Positions 45,787 to 58,106 are shown, counted from the stretch's first letter. The stretch: 64,000 nucleotides of DNA from Branchiostoma floridae (GCF_000003815.2 NC_049997.1:7736640-7800639), one strand, 5' to 3'. Notes: generated from the letters alone by a model not told the origin. Made by a program: numbers and translations.

Positions 45787-46499
45787 GAGCAACCATACAT
45801 TTGTAGCTATACATGTAAGTCAATGTTATGCCAGTATTTCTTTTAATGTATGTCTACGGCTTGGTGACTATGGCTACTGTTGATCTCTTCTCATTTTTGG
45901 CAAACCCCAGGTATTTGAGTTAGCATGGTCTGGTAATGTGATTTTTTTGTTGTTGTCATCATCCAATTTTAGCTTTTTTATTTCTGAGAACAAACAGGTT
46001 GGTTTTGAGCCCAGCTGTACTGTACTGTTGTAAAACGAGAGGCAATTGATGGTTTTCATGAGAACAGGTGACTAGAATCCAAAATGTCATGTAAAACATG
46101 AACTTGGGAGGGTAAAGTTACTAAAACTAGTTTGCATGAAATCAGAGACAAAATTCAATCCCACAGACTTTGTATTCCGCTCAATTCTTTTCGAGTGTAT
46201 CCAGAAAATGCTTCTTAACATTGTACTTGGTTAGATAACTTTGGTTTCCTTGTTAAGACCAGATTCATGTAAGCACGAACTGGTGACCATACCCTTATCA
46301 GAACTATTTTACCAACTTTCACAGACAACATTGTGAGTTACAAATATTTGATATGCAAACATACTTTTAAACAGTGTTTTGTATGATGTCAAGGATTTTT
46401 ATTGCCTGTAAGTTCTCGTGAAAGAATCAAGCTAGTGAATACATTTGTAAGTCAATGTAAGTCATCCTTTTTCTAAACATCATTTAAGTTAACAGTGCT

Positions 46500-47030
46500 A
46501 GGACTTAGAAATCGTCGTTTCTTTGAGTTGACCAATCGAAGACAAAGATAGCATACTGGGTTCTTAGTCACAGCCAGGCGATTTTATCTGATGTCGTTAC
46601 AGAGGTGTTTGGACTGTCTTCTTTATTATGTTTTAATGAAGGAAGAGAAAGTCTTGGTTATGTAGCTAAGAACCTGTATATACTGATTTATTAGCCTAAG
46701 AAACATTTTATATAGTGGGTTCTTGGATTTTTTTATCTACCGGTTTTTCGAGACACATTCATTGGCTTTCTTAAGCTCATATGAAGGTAGCCGAAAGCAT
46801 TGGTTATACAGCTAGGAACGATTTGTGTACCGAATGGAAAGATATTTACACTTATATACCATTGTTCTTAGCTTCCCAATCAATGGATTTCATCGATATC
46901 TGTCGGCTTTCGATAATCTTTCGTCTTCTTTCTTTAAAGCTTTGATGAAGACAGTCGGAATGCTGGGTTTTGTAGCTAAGAGTTCATTAAACATGTACAT
47001 ACATTGATTTAACAACCTAACGAAGAGGCG
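46500..47030. repeat. Degenerate array with 'tgaag..gaaagc..tggttatgtagctaagaac' units
   Basis: Four diverged units near 46533, 46634, 46778 and 46942 share a 'tgatgaag' block, a short hairpin, 'gaaagc' and 'tagctaagaac'. Their core resembles the CTGANGA-hairpin-GAAA motif seen elsewhere in the window. Class unknown. Confidence 0.45.
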
Positions 47031-47312
47031 TTTTGTTTGAGAAAAGGATGACTTCTGGTACATCAAGGTAGACTGATAACTGCACGAAATCTAATCTTGA
47101 AGCTTGTCTTCAAGCATTTTTTCATAAAAGTATGCATTACGGATACTTTACACGTGCTTTAAGACTAGATGTCGTGTAGTGGTGCCGAAATGTTTTGTAC
47201 AACTCAACTGTAAAGCTGGCTCAGATTAAACAACAGCTTTTACATTTCAGTTGAACCGCTTTTGTCATGATTGTTGAATCGTTTCGTCTTTCTTTAGTGA
47301 CAGACAATATTT

Positions 47313-47485
47313 ACTCTTCAAGCAGAGGTTGGGCTCCGAGTCCGACTTTTTCTTAGACGTTTTATCTGGCTTTCTATTTTGTACCACCTAAATGCCACAA
47401 AACATGAAGAAAACTGTACAAAATAGAAAGCCCGATGAAAACGTTAAAAAAAAAACAGCCGGAGCCTAACCTCTGCTTGTAGCGT
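47313..47485. mobile_element. MITE family A copy 3
   Basis: Ends ACTCTTCAAGCAGAGG and CCTCTGCTTGTAGCGT; inner pair 'ggctttctattttgtac' and 'gtacaaaatagaaagcc', as in the copy at 11896. No clear target duplication remains. Confidence 0.8.
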
Positions 47486-49404
47486 AGCCTTTGTGTATTT
47501 TATCTTCATTTGTTAGTCTAATCCGTACCATTCATCACCACCCGTTTTTATGACATAAGACGCTATCCTGTAAAACGTCCAATATTTCACGCAGGCCCAT
47601 AAATAATTCGTCTAATACGTCGGGAACGAAAAGTGTGAAATACAAGGCAACAAAACGAAACGTTATCAAAGTGTTGAGCATAATTTGTGTATGTTGCTTG
47701 ATATTCTATCAATCTTTACTTCTTTTTTTTCCCGCAAACAGCCTAACTAATGGGGCAGGGTGTTGAAATGTGACTGAAAGTGAGTGAGTGTTAATGTAAG
47801 TTGAGTGAATGAGAGTGTAAGTGGGTGAGAACGAGTCCCCCAGATGAACTATGTTTTAATCGGAGTCCAAGGCCAAAATAAAACCAAAAAGGGCCCCAAC
47901 AAACTTAATGTTGAAAATAACAATTTGTTTGGCTGAGTTAGCTTTGTAGTAAAGAAGACACATGGAACTGCGTATTCTCAATTGCACAGATGATTTTTAT
48001 TAAAATTTTTGTTGTTAACACCCCATGGCAGAAAGACTAAAAAAACAAGAGTTCGTAGACCTCAGGCCTGCATGAAATGTATTGGGTTTCTGTAGACCTA
48101 TTGTGTATTTTTGCCTTTTTGTCTGTGGTACGTGGTTGGAAAAATGAGCTTTTTACCGTGTTGGTTGTGCACCATGCAAAAGTCTGACTCTGAAATTCCA
48201 TTTTCTGAATTTGTAAGTTTGGACATGGATGAACATTACTTATTTTGGATTTCTTAAGTATGTAACCAACCACAGTACTTTGAAGTTGTTGAGACGCTAC
48301 CTTTTTTTGTCTCAGATGGCCCATGCACATGTAGTTACTCTGTCACATGATATACTAATATCTTCCTATTTCAATGTACTGACCTAATGCAGCTGCTAAG
48401 TCTCCTTGGTTTGTGTTCTTCCAATGATATTCATTAAAGATTTATTTCTGGGGTGTTATTCACTTGACATCGGAATGTTACTTGCATAATTTGACCAATG
48501 ATACTTTTATCTGTAGTTCCATAGACATTAGACAATATGAATAGTGGTAGCCCCCATGCAGCAGCAACAGTTAGTCCCCAGGGTGGTATGATATTTTCAT
48601 TCAATCCATCCAACCCAAACCTAAATCTCCTGTAGTATCTAAGCCAAATTCAACAGCATAATTTACTATGAAAAATGTCCTTGTCAATCCCATTTATAGA
48701 TGGCAAGCTGCTGGCAATGGAAGCTTTGAAAAGTTCAGAAGCTGTTGTAGTCAGAGCAAACACCCAGCAAACATCCCCGCAAACCAATGAGCAGTTGCTT
48801 AGAAGGGGAATTTCATCATATATTTGCCGCGACAAAATGCAACAAACGATACTGAATTTAAAACAGAACAAAGCTAAGCCTCCACCACTTAACCCTGCCT
48901 GTACCATAGATTAAGCAGGCCCAAAAACCAAGCGAATATGACTAGCCCAAAACAACAAATTACAGTGTATACAGTATGGAAATGGCATTACCAAAGAAAC
49001 AAAAAGAAACACAGGACAAATCATACACATACCTTTCTCTTATGCCCACACTCTATACAGTTCTCCTCCACATTAGAAAATTGCATCTTCTTCTGTTTAA
49101 GTTCAAGTTCAACCATGATTGCCAACAGGGTAAAGGAACTTGTACCGAAACTTAAAACTCAGTACTATACAGCTCTAGAAACACCACAAAGAGTAATAAG
49201 CAAACTCCAATTATACCTGACCAACAGATATATAATCTTGTACACTCCCGTCATCTGGCAAACTGTCAGTGCCACTAAGTAACCTGATACATTGAAGGTG
49301 GCCCAGGCCAGATGATGGTTCTACACCCAACCATAATCTGTTTTTAAAACCAAGCAGATATTGGGAGGATGCCCCAACCACACAAAAACAGGGTCAACCT
49401 ATAC
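47486..49404. other. Intergenic region without recognised gene
   Basis: No conserved frame or structured repeat. Contains one AATAAA (about 47877) and A+C-rich sequence from about 48600 onward leading into the tandem repeat. Confidence 0.5.
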
Positions 49405-50010
49405 AGTATCAAGTTCAAGCACTAGGAGGCCCAAAATCAAACCTGACCACCAGGACACCACAAACAACTCACGTACCAAATAGCAACACAATGGTACCTT
49501 GCGTTCCGGAGATACAGCGCACGCCCCGTGCCCGCACAAAAGGTAACCTAAAATGTCAAGTTCAAGCACCAAGGGCGCCAAAATCAAAATTGAGCATTAT
49601 TCAGCCACCGCCGACACATGTGCCAAATATCATTGCGCCAGCACCAGCCGTTCAGAAGATATAACTCCGGAAACACCCCTCCCGGACACAAAATTCGACC
49701 TGCCGGGTCAAGTTCAAACGCGACAAGGCCCAAAGTCAATCCTAGGCAACAGGCAACAACCCCCCACCCATGCACCAAAAATCGTTGCAATCGCGCGTAT
49801 CGTTCCGGACACACAGCGCCAAAAGTGCCCCCAAAACACCAAAAATGCCACCTGCAATGTCAAGTTCAAACGCCAGGAGGCCCAAAATCAAACCTGAGTG
49901 TTAGGCTACCACCCCCAACCCACGTACCAAAAATCGTTGTGCTCGCACCATCCGTTCACGAGATACAGCGCCCTACATCCCCGGCTACCGAAAAGTTCCC
50001 ACCAGCATCA
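49405..50010. repeat. Diverged ~150-bp tandem repeat, four copies
   Basis: 'tcaagttcaa' followed by 'aggcccaaaatcaa' recurs at about 49410, 49556, 49708 and 49859. Each unit also carries a 'cacgtaccaaa' block and a 'cgttc..gagatacagcgc' block. Composition is A+C-rich on the + strand, unlike the flanks. No credible protein on either strand. Confidence 0.75.
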
Positions 50011-50570
50011 AAACCATACCTGCATACATGCAGGTAACAAAATGACTTTAAGAAACTAGCATTAAATGTACAACTTTGGAACGTAGTCAACTATATTCAA
50101 ACTGCCGGCATTCTGACTAATGGCAGCTTAAACAAGAGGACCGTTAAGTAGGGCGATAGCCTTGTGTCGAGGGCAACTTGATAAGGTTTAAGGACAGTCA
50201 ATACGAAGAGCAATGTCACCAAAATGTTGCCGATATCTGAACCCCTTCAGCGGTCATTGACCTTTGATCTGTGGATCGGGTGTGTGCAGGTTGGGAGCAT
50301 GTGCAGCAGCAGACCAATTGCCCTGAATCACTAATCCCAGCAGGGATTGGTTATCACTGTCTGACGCACGCCCGGTGGACACACTGAGGATAACTTATAG
50401 CCTCCGAAGGAAGGTCTAATTTTTTCTAATACACAGTTGGTCAGATCTTTTGGATAGCTCAGGCTCAACTCTCACAGTATAGGTATAAACAGATCTAGAG
50501 AAAAGCAACGCAGCAGATATTGAGTTACCTCGGGCGACACTCTTTACATAAGTGTACCACCATTATGGCA

Positions 50571-50694
50571 TCTACTGCTTCTCCGGATGTTCTGTAAGCT
50601 CCCAGATTTCACCTAATTTCCCTCCATTAAGTGAATCGAAAGCCTTTGAAAAGTCCAAGAAGAGCACGACCACCAATCGATTTTTAAGTCCCGA
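50571..50694 (-). pseudogene. LINE reverse transcriptase fragment (motif A)
   Basis: On the minus strand reads VLFLDFSKAFDSL, the RT motif A with its catalytic aspartate, in a frame of only about 30 codons. A dead scrap of a LINE different from the one in TNPO3 intron 6. Confidence 0.7.
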
Positions 50695-50759
50695 CAACAC
50701 GGCGCTGAAATGATGCTTTAAGTGTACAAGCTAACGTTTTATACCATACTCATGCATGT

Positions 50760-51130
50760 ACACGATTATTCGGTATCTGGGACATCCACTTGTGTACACG
50801 TTCCCCTTTCTGTGTATGTATCTACATGTTCATGATCTGTTGAAAGACGAGGAGGTGATTTTCTAAATATTTGCTAACGATAAATATTGGAATTCTAGTT
50901 TACTAGAGAAATGTTGCAACACGCCAATTTGTGGCAATTCAAAGGAAACGCCACACAAAGATTGTCCCAAATATCCACTGACTCCCACGCTGGACTATCA
51001 GTCTTAGGAAGCAGCTATCACTTTGTTTGATGTATAGGGTGATAAATTGTTCTCGGGTGAGCAAGTTGTTTTGATCAGACAAGATTCCTTAATTTTCGCT
51101 CGCTGCATTTCTGAGACAGGGGCTTAAAAA
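50760..51130. repeat. Segment duplicated into GPCR-1 intron, copy 1
   Basis: Matches 53030-53400 with moderate divergence: 'gggacatccacttgt', 'ggaaacgccacacaaag', 'actatcactttgtttgat' and 'gagcaagttgtt' in order, with close equivalents there. Offset is about 2.28 kb. Confidence 0.75.
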
Positions 51131-51171
51131 CGCTTCAAGAATTTCTAGTTTTGTACCTGCCGCATCTCTTG

Positions 51172-51226
51172 AAGGCTTTCGATTCACTTAATGGTGAGAA
51201 ATCAGTGAGCTTACAGAATACCACTA
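51172..51226 (+). pseudogene. Second RT motif A fragment, opposite orientation
   Basis: Reads KAFDSLNGEK on the + strand and is a near reverse complement of part of the fragment at 50571-50694. The two scraps face each other about 0.5 kb apart. Confidence 0.65.
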
Positions 51227-51952
51227 GATAATCATAAATCCATCTTCAAATGGTACCCGCGCTCACTATTCACTATCACACGTCAGCAGACAGATGAAAA
51301 CTGTAAAAATACTAGCTCGTATAGCAGAAAAAAATAACGTTGTGTGCATAGAAAACTATGCTCAAAAGACTTCTGAAATCTTGTTTTCTAAGTCTATAGC
51401 ATATTTGGTTATCTATTGGCTATCTCGCTGTTTGTAAAAATAGCATCTTGACGCTACTAAGGCCATGGCTTTGCTGACCACTCTTGTGCCTTACATGTCT
51501 CTCATGCGTTGTTTTCCACACAGCTCATGCGGATAACATGTTTTATAGTGCGCTATAAATCAAATGAGGCTAAAATTCCATTCATTTTGAATATGCACAA
51601 ACCCCATGAAATGGTGACATTCGTGGTGATGAAAATTCTGTAATCCGTCCATTTTTAGGAAATGTTGACGACAGCTTTAGTTCAGTCGGTACAGCTTTGA
51701 GGCGGCAGGTACAAAACCCGAAATCCGATACCCTTAAGACCACAGCTTTAACCACTGCCCTAATGATATTAAGAGCATGTTAGGCTTATTTGATATTCCC
51801 TCAGTGTTTTCAAAGGACTTGTAGACGTTGTAGACATAGCGTTATTCCTGTGCGTAGGATGTGGAAAGTTATCACCTAGCAACAAGTTTGTGCTTCATAT
51901 TTAATAGGTTATTCGAGTCGCGTTCATCGCATTCTTGGCAGTAGAAAGAGCA

Positions 51953-54650
51953 ATGGCGAACACTAGCAGGTTGGAACGGGACCTAGTTCCTGCAACCTTC
52001 AGTTTACTGACTCTGTTTGGCGTTGTCGGAAACCTCCTGGTTATCTTGGTGATTCTCCAAAGCAGGCGTCTCCGGACACGGCTGAATCTCTTCATCGTGA
52101 ACATCGCTGTGAGTGACCTGATCTTCACGGCGCTGTACGGCCCGGTGTCGGCCGTGTCGGTGGCGCGGTCGGGCGGCCTCAGGGACCACGCCGTCTGCGT
52201 CGTGACGGGGATCGTCGGGCTGCTGAGCTGTTACGAGTCGGTCCTGTCCGCGGTGCTGATTGCCGTGAGCCGCTGCGTCCGCATCACCAGGAGTCACCGT
52301 TACGACGAGCTGTTCTCTCGTAAAAGGTGATTTTTTTCAATTTTAGCCAATGCTTTTTATTGCAGCATATAGCTTTACAGTAATATCTCATTCTGAGGTA
52401 AAGAAAAATTAAGAAATAGAAGGAAGGAAGGTAAAGAATGAGAGAAAGCAAACGAAAAAGAAAGATTCCGTACTAACCATAACGTATGATTGTTGTCCGC
52501 ATCACCAAGAGTCACCGTTACGACGAGCTGTTCTCTCGTGAAAGGTGATTTTTTTCCGAATATCTTTCTATACCTTCTCATGGCAGCATACGAAAAGTGA
52601 TAGAGTGGTGCCATACTTAGATTAGACAGTAGAGGCGATGAAACAAATACAGTATTCTGTACTCAACACTTGGATGAAATCTCACCCGATATTGACAGCT
52701 GAGTTAAGCCTGGTTTGCGGCCTTTTAACAAGATTGTGTTGTATACCCTAGACGGGTATCTTGTGATCTCCGTATGATAACTAATTACAGGGTAAAAGAA
52801 AACTGAATAGCGTATACAGTAAATGGCAACGTCGTACTAAGCTAAATTTAAAAGGAATGAGGGCATGTGCATTACATCAGCAATTCTACCTACAGTGACT
52901 TGTGATGAATCCAAATCCCAAGCCCTGTAGATATAACGTTATCATGTATAAACAAAGTAGCATTGAATGTTGTAACTGACATATTTCATACTAATACACC
53001 TGGCCAATTACTCATTGTTTGTTGGGGACATCAACTTGTGCTCACCTTCCCCCTTCTCTATATCACTCTTTCTGGTGCACGTGTGTCTGCACGTACAAGT
53101 TCCTGTAATAGCAATATAAGACAGAGCAGATTGCTTTTCTATTTACACTCAGTAAACGTTAATTTTTTTGTTTCAACTTTGAGTATCATCGACCGAGGTA
53201 CTTTGTGGGAAATGTATGGCGGGGGAAACGCCGCACACAGTTAGCCCCAATCATCCACTGATGTTTACGCTTGATTAGTCTCAGTATGCAACTATCACTT
53301 TGTTTGATACATGAGTAAAGACATTGCTCTCGAGTAAACAAGTTGTTGTAATAGGAAACCGTTCATCATTTTCATCTGGCTCTATTTCTGGAACAGGTAC
53401 ATAAAACGGACTCATATTCAAAGCGTAACCGGGCGCATCGTTGAATCGTTGAATTTTCTAATGTAAATCTCGTTAAAATCTTGTTGGTTTGAAATCACCG
53501 TTACGACGGTCCGGCTGCGCAGCTTTCCGGAAGGCTAGGGAAAAGAATTATAAACTCCTATAAGACATCATGACATCATAAACTCCTATAAGACATCATA
53601 AGATTCATGGGCAAAATTAGTGTATATTTCTAAGTATACATTTCAATTTTCCATCTTCCACATCCCAGCAGTTTGGAAATGTGACCTCACCCAAGGCTTA
53701 GCAAGAGAGAGAAGGAGATTAAGACTAAGCTTGATAACAACCATGTTCAAATACAATTCAATCACTACAATTGGATTAAAAAAAACGGATATTTACTTCC
53801 GAACGTTTCAAATGAGATCGATCACTCTTCTTCAGCGTCACTAGAATGACGCTGAAGAAGAGTGATGGATGTCACTCGAAAGGTCCAGAAGAAAATGCCC
53901 TCTTTGTATCCAGTTATAGAGATTGAATTGTATTTGAATATTGCTTACCTGGATGTCTAACCTTCATAAACGTATATAACAACCATATTTTATCTTTTTT
54001 ACTTCTGAAGGTGTGCGTTGCTTGTGTCAGTTTCCTGGGTGGTGGCCTTCCTTCTTACAACGCCCCTGCTGTCTGGGTTCGGCAAGCCAGGGTTCAACCC
54101 GATACTTCTGACATGTGACTACGACATCCTTGCATCCTTCAACTACATCGTCAGCATCGTGCTCCCACTTGCCATCATCTGCAATGTTATCATCATCGTG
54201 TCATACGCCTTGATCTACCATAAAGTCAAAGCGTCATCAACTCGCATGCGCGGAAAAAGGACGAACTCGAAAGAGAAGAAAATCCCGCCCATCGTTTTGA
54301 GCCAGATCAAGAACATGGCAGCGATATACATCGCCTTTAACATCTGCGTTGCGCCTGAGGTTCTAATGGGCATTGTCACGCACAAGACTGGGGACAGCAT
54401 GCGACTCCTGAACCTTGTGGCAAGGATAGTTTTCACGTGTAATTCCTGTGTGAACCCGATCATTTACACCGCTGGAAACAAGGAGTTCCGGACTGAGCTC
54501 AAGACTCTATGGGAATATGTGTTCCATGGAGGTCAGAAACGCGAACCAAACGTTGTGGAAAGGATCAGCATGAAGACACTGAGTCTAGGAGAACAGGACA
54601 CTCCTCAGAGGTTTTCCTCCAATTCCATTGTACAGGAAACCCGTCTGTAA
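51953..54650 (+). CDS. Class A GPCR paralog 1 (melatonin-receptor/Moody-Tre1-like), 337 aa
   Basis: Seven-transmembrane receptor; ligand unknown. Exons 51953-52326 and 54011-54650, phase 2 intron. Landmarks: an N-glycosylation site at N3; GN27 in TM1; SDL with D55 in TM2; C82 and C160 for the TM3-ECL2 disulfide; S106-R107-C108 in place of DRY; W134 in TM4; P177 in TM5; FNICVAP (234-240) in TM6 with no tryptophan; NPIIY (273-277) in TM7, then a 60-residue tail rich in Ser/Thr. No lysine at the retinal position of TM7, so not an opsin. GNLLVIL and HRYDELFS recall melatonin and Moody/Tre1-type receptors. The intron is 1684 bp against 180 bp in both paralogs. Confidence 0.92.
52495..52551 (+). 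pseudogene. Partial copy of GPCR-1 exon 1 end plus donor
   Basis: Matches 52277-52333 at offset 218 with about three changes, including the donor 'gtgatttttt'. No acceptor in front. It interrupts the intron where the paralogs have their 3' splice region. Confidence 0.9.
53030..53400. repeat. Segment duplicated from upstream of GPCR-1, copy 2
   Basis: Counterpart of 50760-51130, now inside the GPCR-1 intron and part of its expansion. Confidence 0.75.
53728..53962. repeat. Inverted dimer with two hammerhead-like motifs, site 3
   Basis: Two arms meet at a 20-bp perfect inverted repeat around 53822-53867 ('atcactcttcttcagcgtca' and its complement). The + arm reads CTGAAGA (53852-53858), stem GAGTGA/TCACTC, then GAAA (53878-53881); the minus arm reads CTGAAGA, a similar stem, then GAAACG (around 53801). 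Outer arms 'tacaattcaatcac' and 'gagattgaattgta' also pair. The right end 'ttacctggatgtctaac' is shared with the repeat near 28932. Confidence 0.65.
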
Positions 54651-55514
54651 ACATAGCCTTCAGACTCGCTATGTTATTTCTTCGTAAGTAAGGATATGTA
54701 TACTACTGTTATCCCAACACGGCAACAGTTGTAATATACATATATGCCACTAAGGCACCATGCAATAATGACAAATAAGCATTCTAAAGTTTTCTGTTGC
54801 TTTTGTAACTACAATGCGCAAGCAGGTCATTTTTGTTTTCATTTCAAAATGAAATGTAGATGAAAAGTTTAATCTATAAATGCTCTGGCCTATTTCATCT
54901 TTTACTTTAATGTACGTTGAAAGAAGGTACGTCATGCAACGATATCAAAAGATGATTTCGACTCAGTGAACCATCAGTATGAAAGACCGAAATCTATCTA
55001 ATCTCATTCCACCTTCTTGGATGAATGAATTTTCTACCTCAAAGTTGCAGTGGCGCTGAGGGTGGCAGATAAGAAGGAATATGTTTGCGGCTGCAGCAAT
55101 GGTTGCAAATCTTTATGAAGTGGGAACAATAACAGCTTGATCCAGGCGTTATTACGCTCAGTGCGTTTTTATGTCAAATATTTCACAGCCTCAGAACCGC
55201 AAGCGCACGCTTTTCTGTACACCACGAGAGCCTTTTGAGTATTACATAACACCGAGTGCAGTCCACGAAAGCTATTATAATAGGATTTTAAGAAATTGGT
55301 GGGTTATTTTCCTCTCGGGGTTGGTCAAATTGGCATCCAGCATTTTGGAAGCGATTACAGCCATAGAGGAATCGTTAAAGGAGCTTAATCATGATGACTA
55401 CATGTATGTATTGCCTTCGACTTGGTCAAATTGAGTCATACATGTATCAATCGACAAAATTTGTTTCTTATAAATTTGTTGAAACGTATTGACAATAGTG
55501 GGATAGGTTGCCTA
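54651..55514. other. 3' flank of GPCR-1, duplicated after GPCR-2
   Basis: Aligns with 58107-58945 nearly end to end ('gtatactactg', 'aacaataacagcttgatcca' and others). Non-coding, part of the tandem unit. Confidence 0.8.
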
Positions 55515-56209
55515 GAGTCCATTCCAAGACACCATGCGGATGTTTGTTGCCATTGTTTAGAATTTATTTCAAAGTTTTGTAATTATATGTCTAGGACATT
55601 TGATACTTCAGAAATATTTTAACACTGTTTCAACTTTATAAATATTTCCCTGGTCTTGTAAAACTTTGGAAATATTCATGGTGTGGAATTGGATACTTCT
55701 AATGGTTTCTAAATAATGATAACAGCATTCTACCATTATTAACCATTTTCTACCATTTTTTGTAAATGGTTCGGTGGGCTGGGAAGATAGCAATTCACAC
55801 ATCCTTGCAAAGTATGGTTGGGTGCCATGTAACAATGGCCCACCACAAAGGATCCACCAGTGCCCAGCAGCGAAATCTAAAAATATACAGATGCAACAAT
55901 AGGGCTTACTTTTATGGGGGCAATGAACTAATTTTACCATTTGGCCAGGTTTACCATTTTTTTGTAAATAAGTGTAAATGTGAAATAATCACAGAGAGGT
56001 TTCACAATTATTCTAAATAAAGATATTTTTGTACAGTTACTTTCAAAATGTTTCTAAAATATTCAAAGAAATTCAAATAAATGAGTATTTTCTTAGTCAA
56101 TTTTTTGAAAATAATTCAATTATTGTGGCTCACATATTCTTTTATTCAAAATAATTCAGACTAATTATAAATATCGCCTAAAACCCTCATGGTGTCTTGG
56201 AATGGACTC
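55515..56209. mobile_element. Non-autonomous DNA transposon, family C copy 2
   Basis: 695 bp between TA dinucleotides (55513-55514, 56210-56211). The ends are a perfect inverted repeat starting GAGTCCATTCCAAGACACC. The equivalent place in the GPCR-2 flank (about 58945) lacks it, so it inserted after the tandem duplication. Shares an internal block with 7882-8590 in the opposite direction. Confidence 0.9.
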
Positions 56210-56211
56210 TA

Positions 56212-56918
56212 ATAGAACGAAGTAGTTTTTTCAAGGCTCATGTATTTGATCTCTTGTTGACCATTTCTTTAGTCGCCTTGGCTTCTGTACCATATTATAA
56301 CATAGTACAAGAACATGAATACTTAAAAAATACTTTATTATAATCTGTGTTACCCTGAAGTTAATCTGTGACAATCACCATCAATTCCCACTGAAGAATT
56401 TACTCTGATGTTGAGGTCTTTTTGAATAGTTACTTATGTACTCCACTTTGTGACATTTCAGTTGTCATTTCTTGAGTGTAGCATATTTTCGTTTTAGGAT
56501 AATGTTAGAAAAGCTTTTAAGAACATTCAGTCGATACAACCTTCAAACGCATAAAGGTAGCTAAGAAAGCCGGTCCTTTTTGATCAAGACCTCCGAATGA
56601 CGAGAGCCTATTTTTTTAGGTCGGCATAGAAATTTAAAACATGGTGGTAGTTACGAAACGAAATAACCATCCTCTTCAAAAAAAAAAGCAACCACGGGAT
56701 GATCCAAATATAACAGAAAATGTTAACCCTATTTGTTCTGGCTTTCTCGTATTCAAAGGACAAACATACCCGTACATATAATTGTTCCAATGCCAGGGGG
56801 TGGGATTATGGTAGCTATCTCCTAGCGACAGATTAGTACTTCCTGTCAGCTTACGTTGGTCGTGGCTACTCCATTAATATTCATGTATTAGCAAGAGAAG
56901 GCGCATTTGAGACAAGAC
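56212..56918. other. Upstream flank of GPCR-2
   Basis: Closely matches 58945-59618 before GPCR-3, including 'attcagtcgatacaacc' and the last 40 bases before the ATG. The shared sequence should hold the promoter, but no TATA box stands out. Confidence 0.7.
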
Positions 56919-58106
56919 ATGGCGAACACTAGCAGGTTGGAACGAGACTTAGTTCCAGCAACCTTCAGTTTACTGACTCTGTTTGGCGTTGTCGGAAACC
57001 TCCTGGTTATCTTGGTGATTCTCCAAAGCAGGCGTCTCCGGACACGGCCGAATCTGTTCATCGTGAACATCGCTGTGAGTGACCTGATCTTCACGGCGCT
57101 GTACGGCCCGGTGTCGGCAGTGTCGGTGGCGCGGTCGGGCGGCCTCAGGGACCACGCCGTCTGCGTCGTGACGGGGATCGTCGGGCTGCTGAGCTGTTAC
57201 GAGTCGGTCCTGTCCGCGGTGCTGATTGCTGTGAGCCGCTGCGTCCGCATCACCAGGAGTCACCGCTACGACGAGCTCTTCTCTCGTAAAAGGTGATTGT
57301 TTATAATTTTTACCCAATTATGTTATTACAAAATATAGCAATTGACAGTGGTACCACATTCTGAGCTAAAGAGAAAGAAAGTCAGAAGTAGAAAGAAAGA
57401 AGAAAAATAACGAGGGAAAGAAGCAAAAGAGAGATTCCGTACTAACTATAACGTATGTACTTGCCTTCGAAGGTGCGTGCTGTTTGTCTCACTTTCCTGG
57501 GTGGTGGCCTTCCTTTGCATAAGTCCCCTACTAGCTGGATTCGGCAAGCCAGGGTTCAACTCGATTCTCCTGACATGTGACTACGACACCGTTGAATCGT
57601 TCCCCTACATCGTCAGTTTCATGCTCCCAGTTGCCATACTTTGTAACGTAGTCATCATCGTTTCGTACGTCTTAATCTACCGTAAAGTTAAAGCGTCGTC
57701 AACTCGCGTACGCGGAAAGAGGACGAAGCAAAACAAAATCCCGCCCATGGTTTTGAGTCAGATCAAGAACATGGCAGCAATATACATCGCCTTCAACATT
57801 TGCGTGACGCCAGAGGTTCTAGTGGATATTGTCACGTACGAGACTGGGGATAGTTTACGAGTCCTAAACCTCGTGTCAAGGATAGTTTTCACGTGTAATT
57901 CCTGTGTGAACCCGATTATTTACACCGCTGGAAACAAGGAGTTCCGGACTGAGCTCAAGACTCTATGGGGACATGTGTTCCATGGAGGTCAGAAACACGA
58001 ACGAAACGTTGTGGAAAGGATCAGCATGAAGACACTGAGTCTAGGAGAACAGGACACTCCTCAGAGGTTTTCATCCAATTGCGTTGTACAGGAAACCCGT
58101 CTGTAA
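56919..58106 (+). CDS. Class A GPCR paralog 2 (melatonin-receptor/Moody-Tre1-like), 335 aa
   Basis: Exons 56919-57292 and 57473-58106, phase 2 intron of 180 bp. The exon 1 product differs from paralog 1 at a single residue (Pro for Leu43). The exon 2 product differs at roughly 38 positions, mostly in TM4, ECL2, TM5 and TM6-ECL3. SRC, FNICVTP and NPIIY motifs are present, and the loop before TM6 is two residues shorter. All splice sites and the frame are intact, so it is probably functional. Ligand unknown. Confidence 0.93.

Noticed and set aside
52004-52297. Antisense frame over GPCR exon 1, seen in all three copies
   Set aside because: Shadow of the G+C-rich sense exon; preserved only because exon 1 is nearly identical among paralogs.
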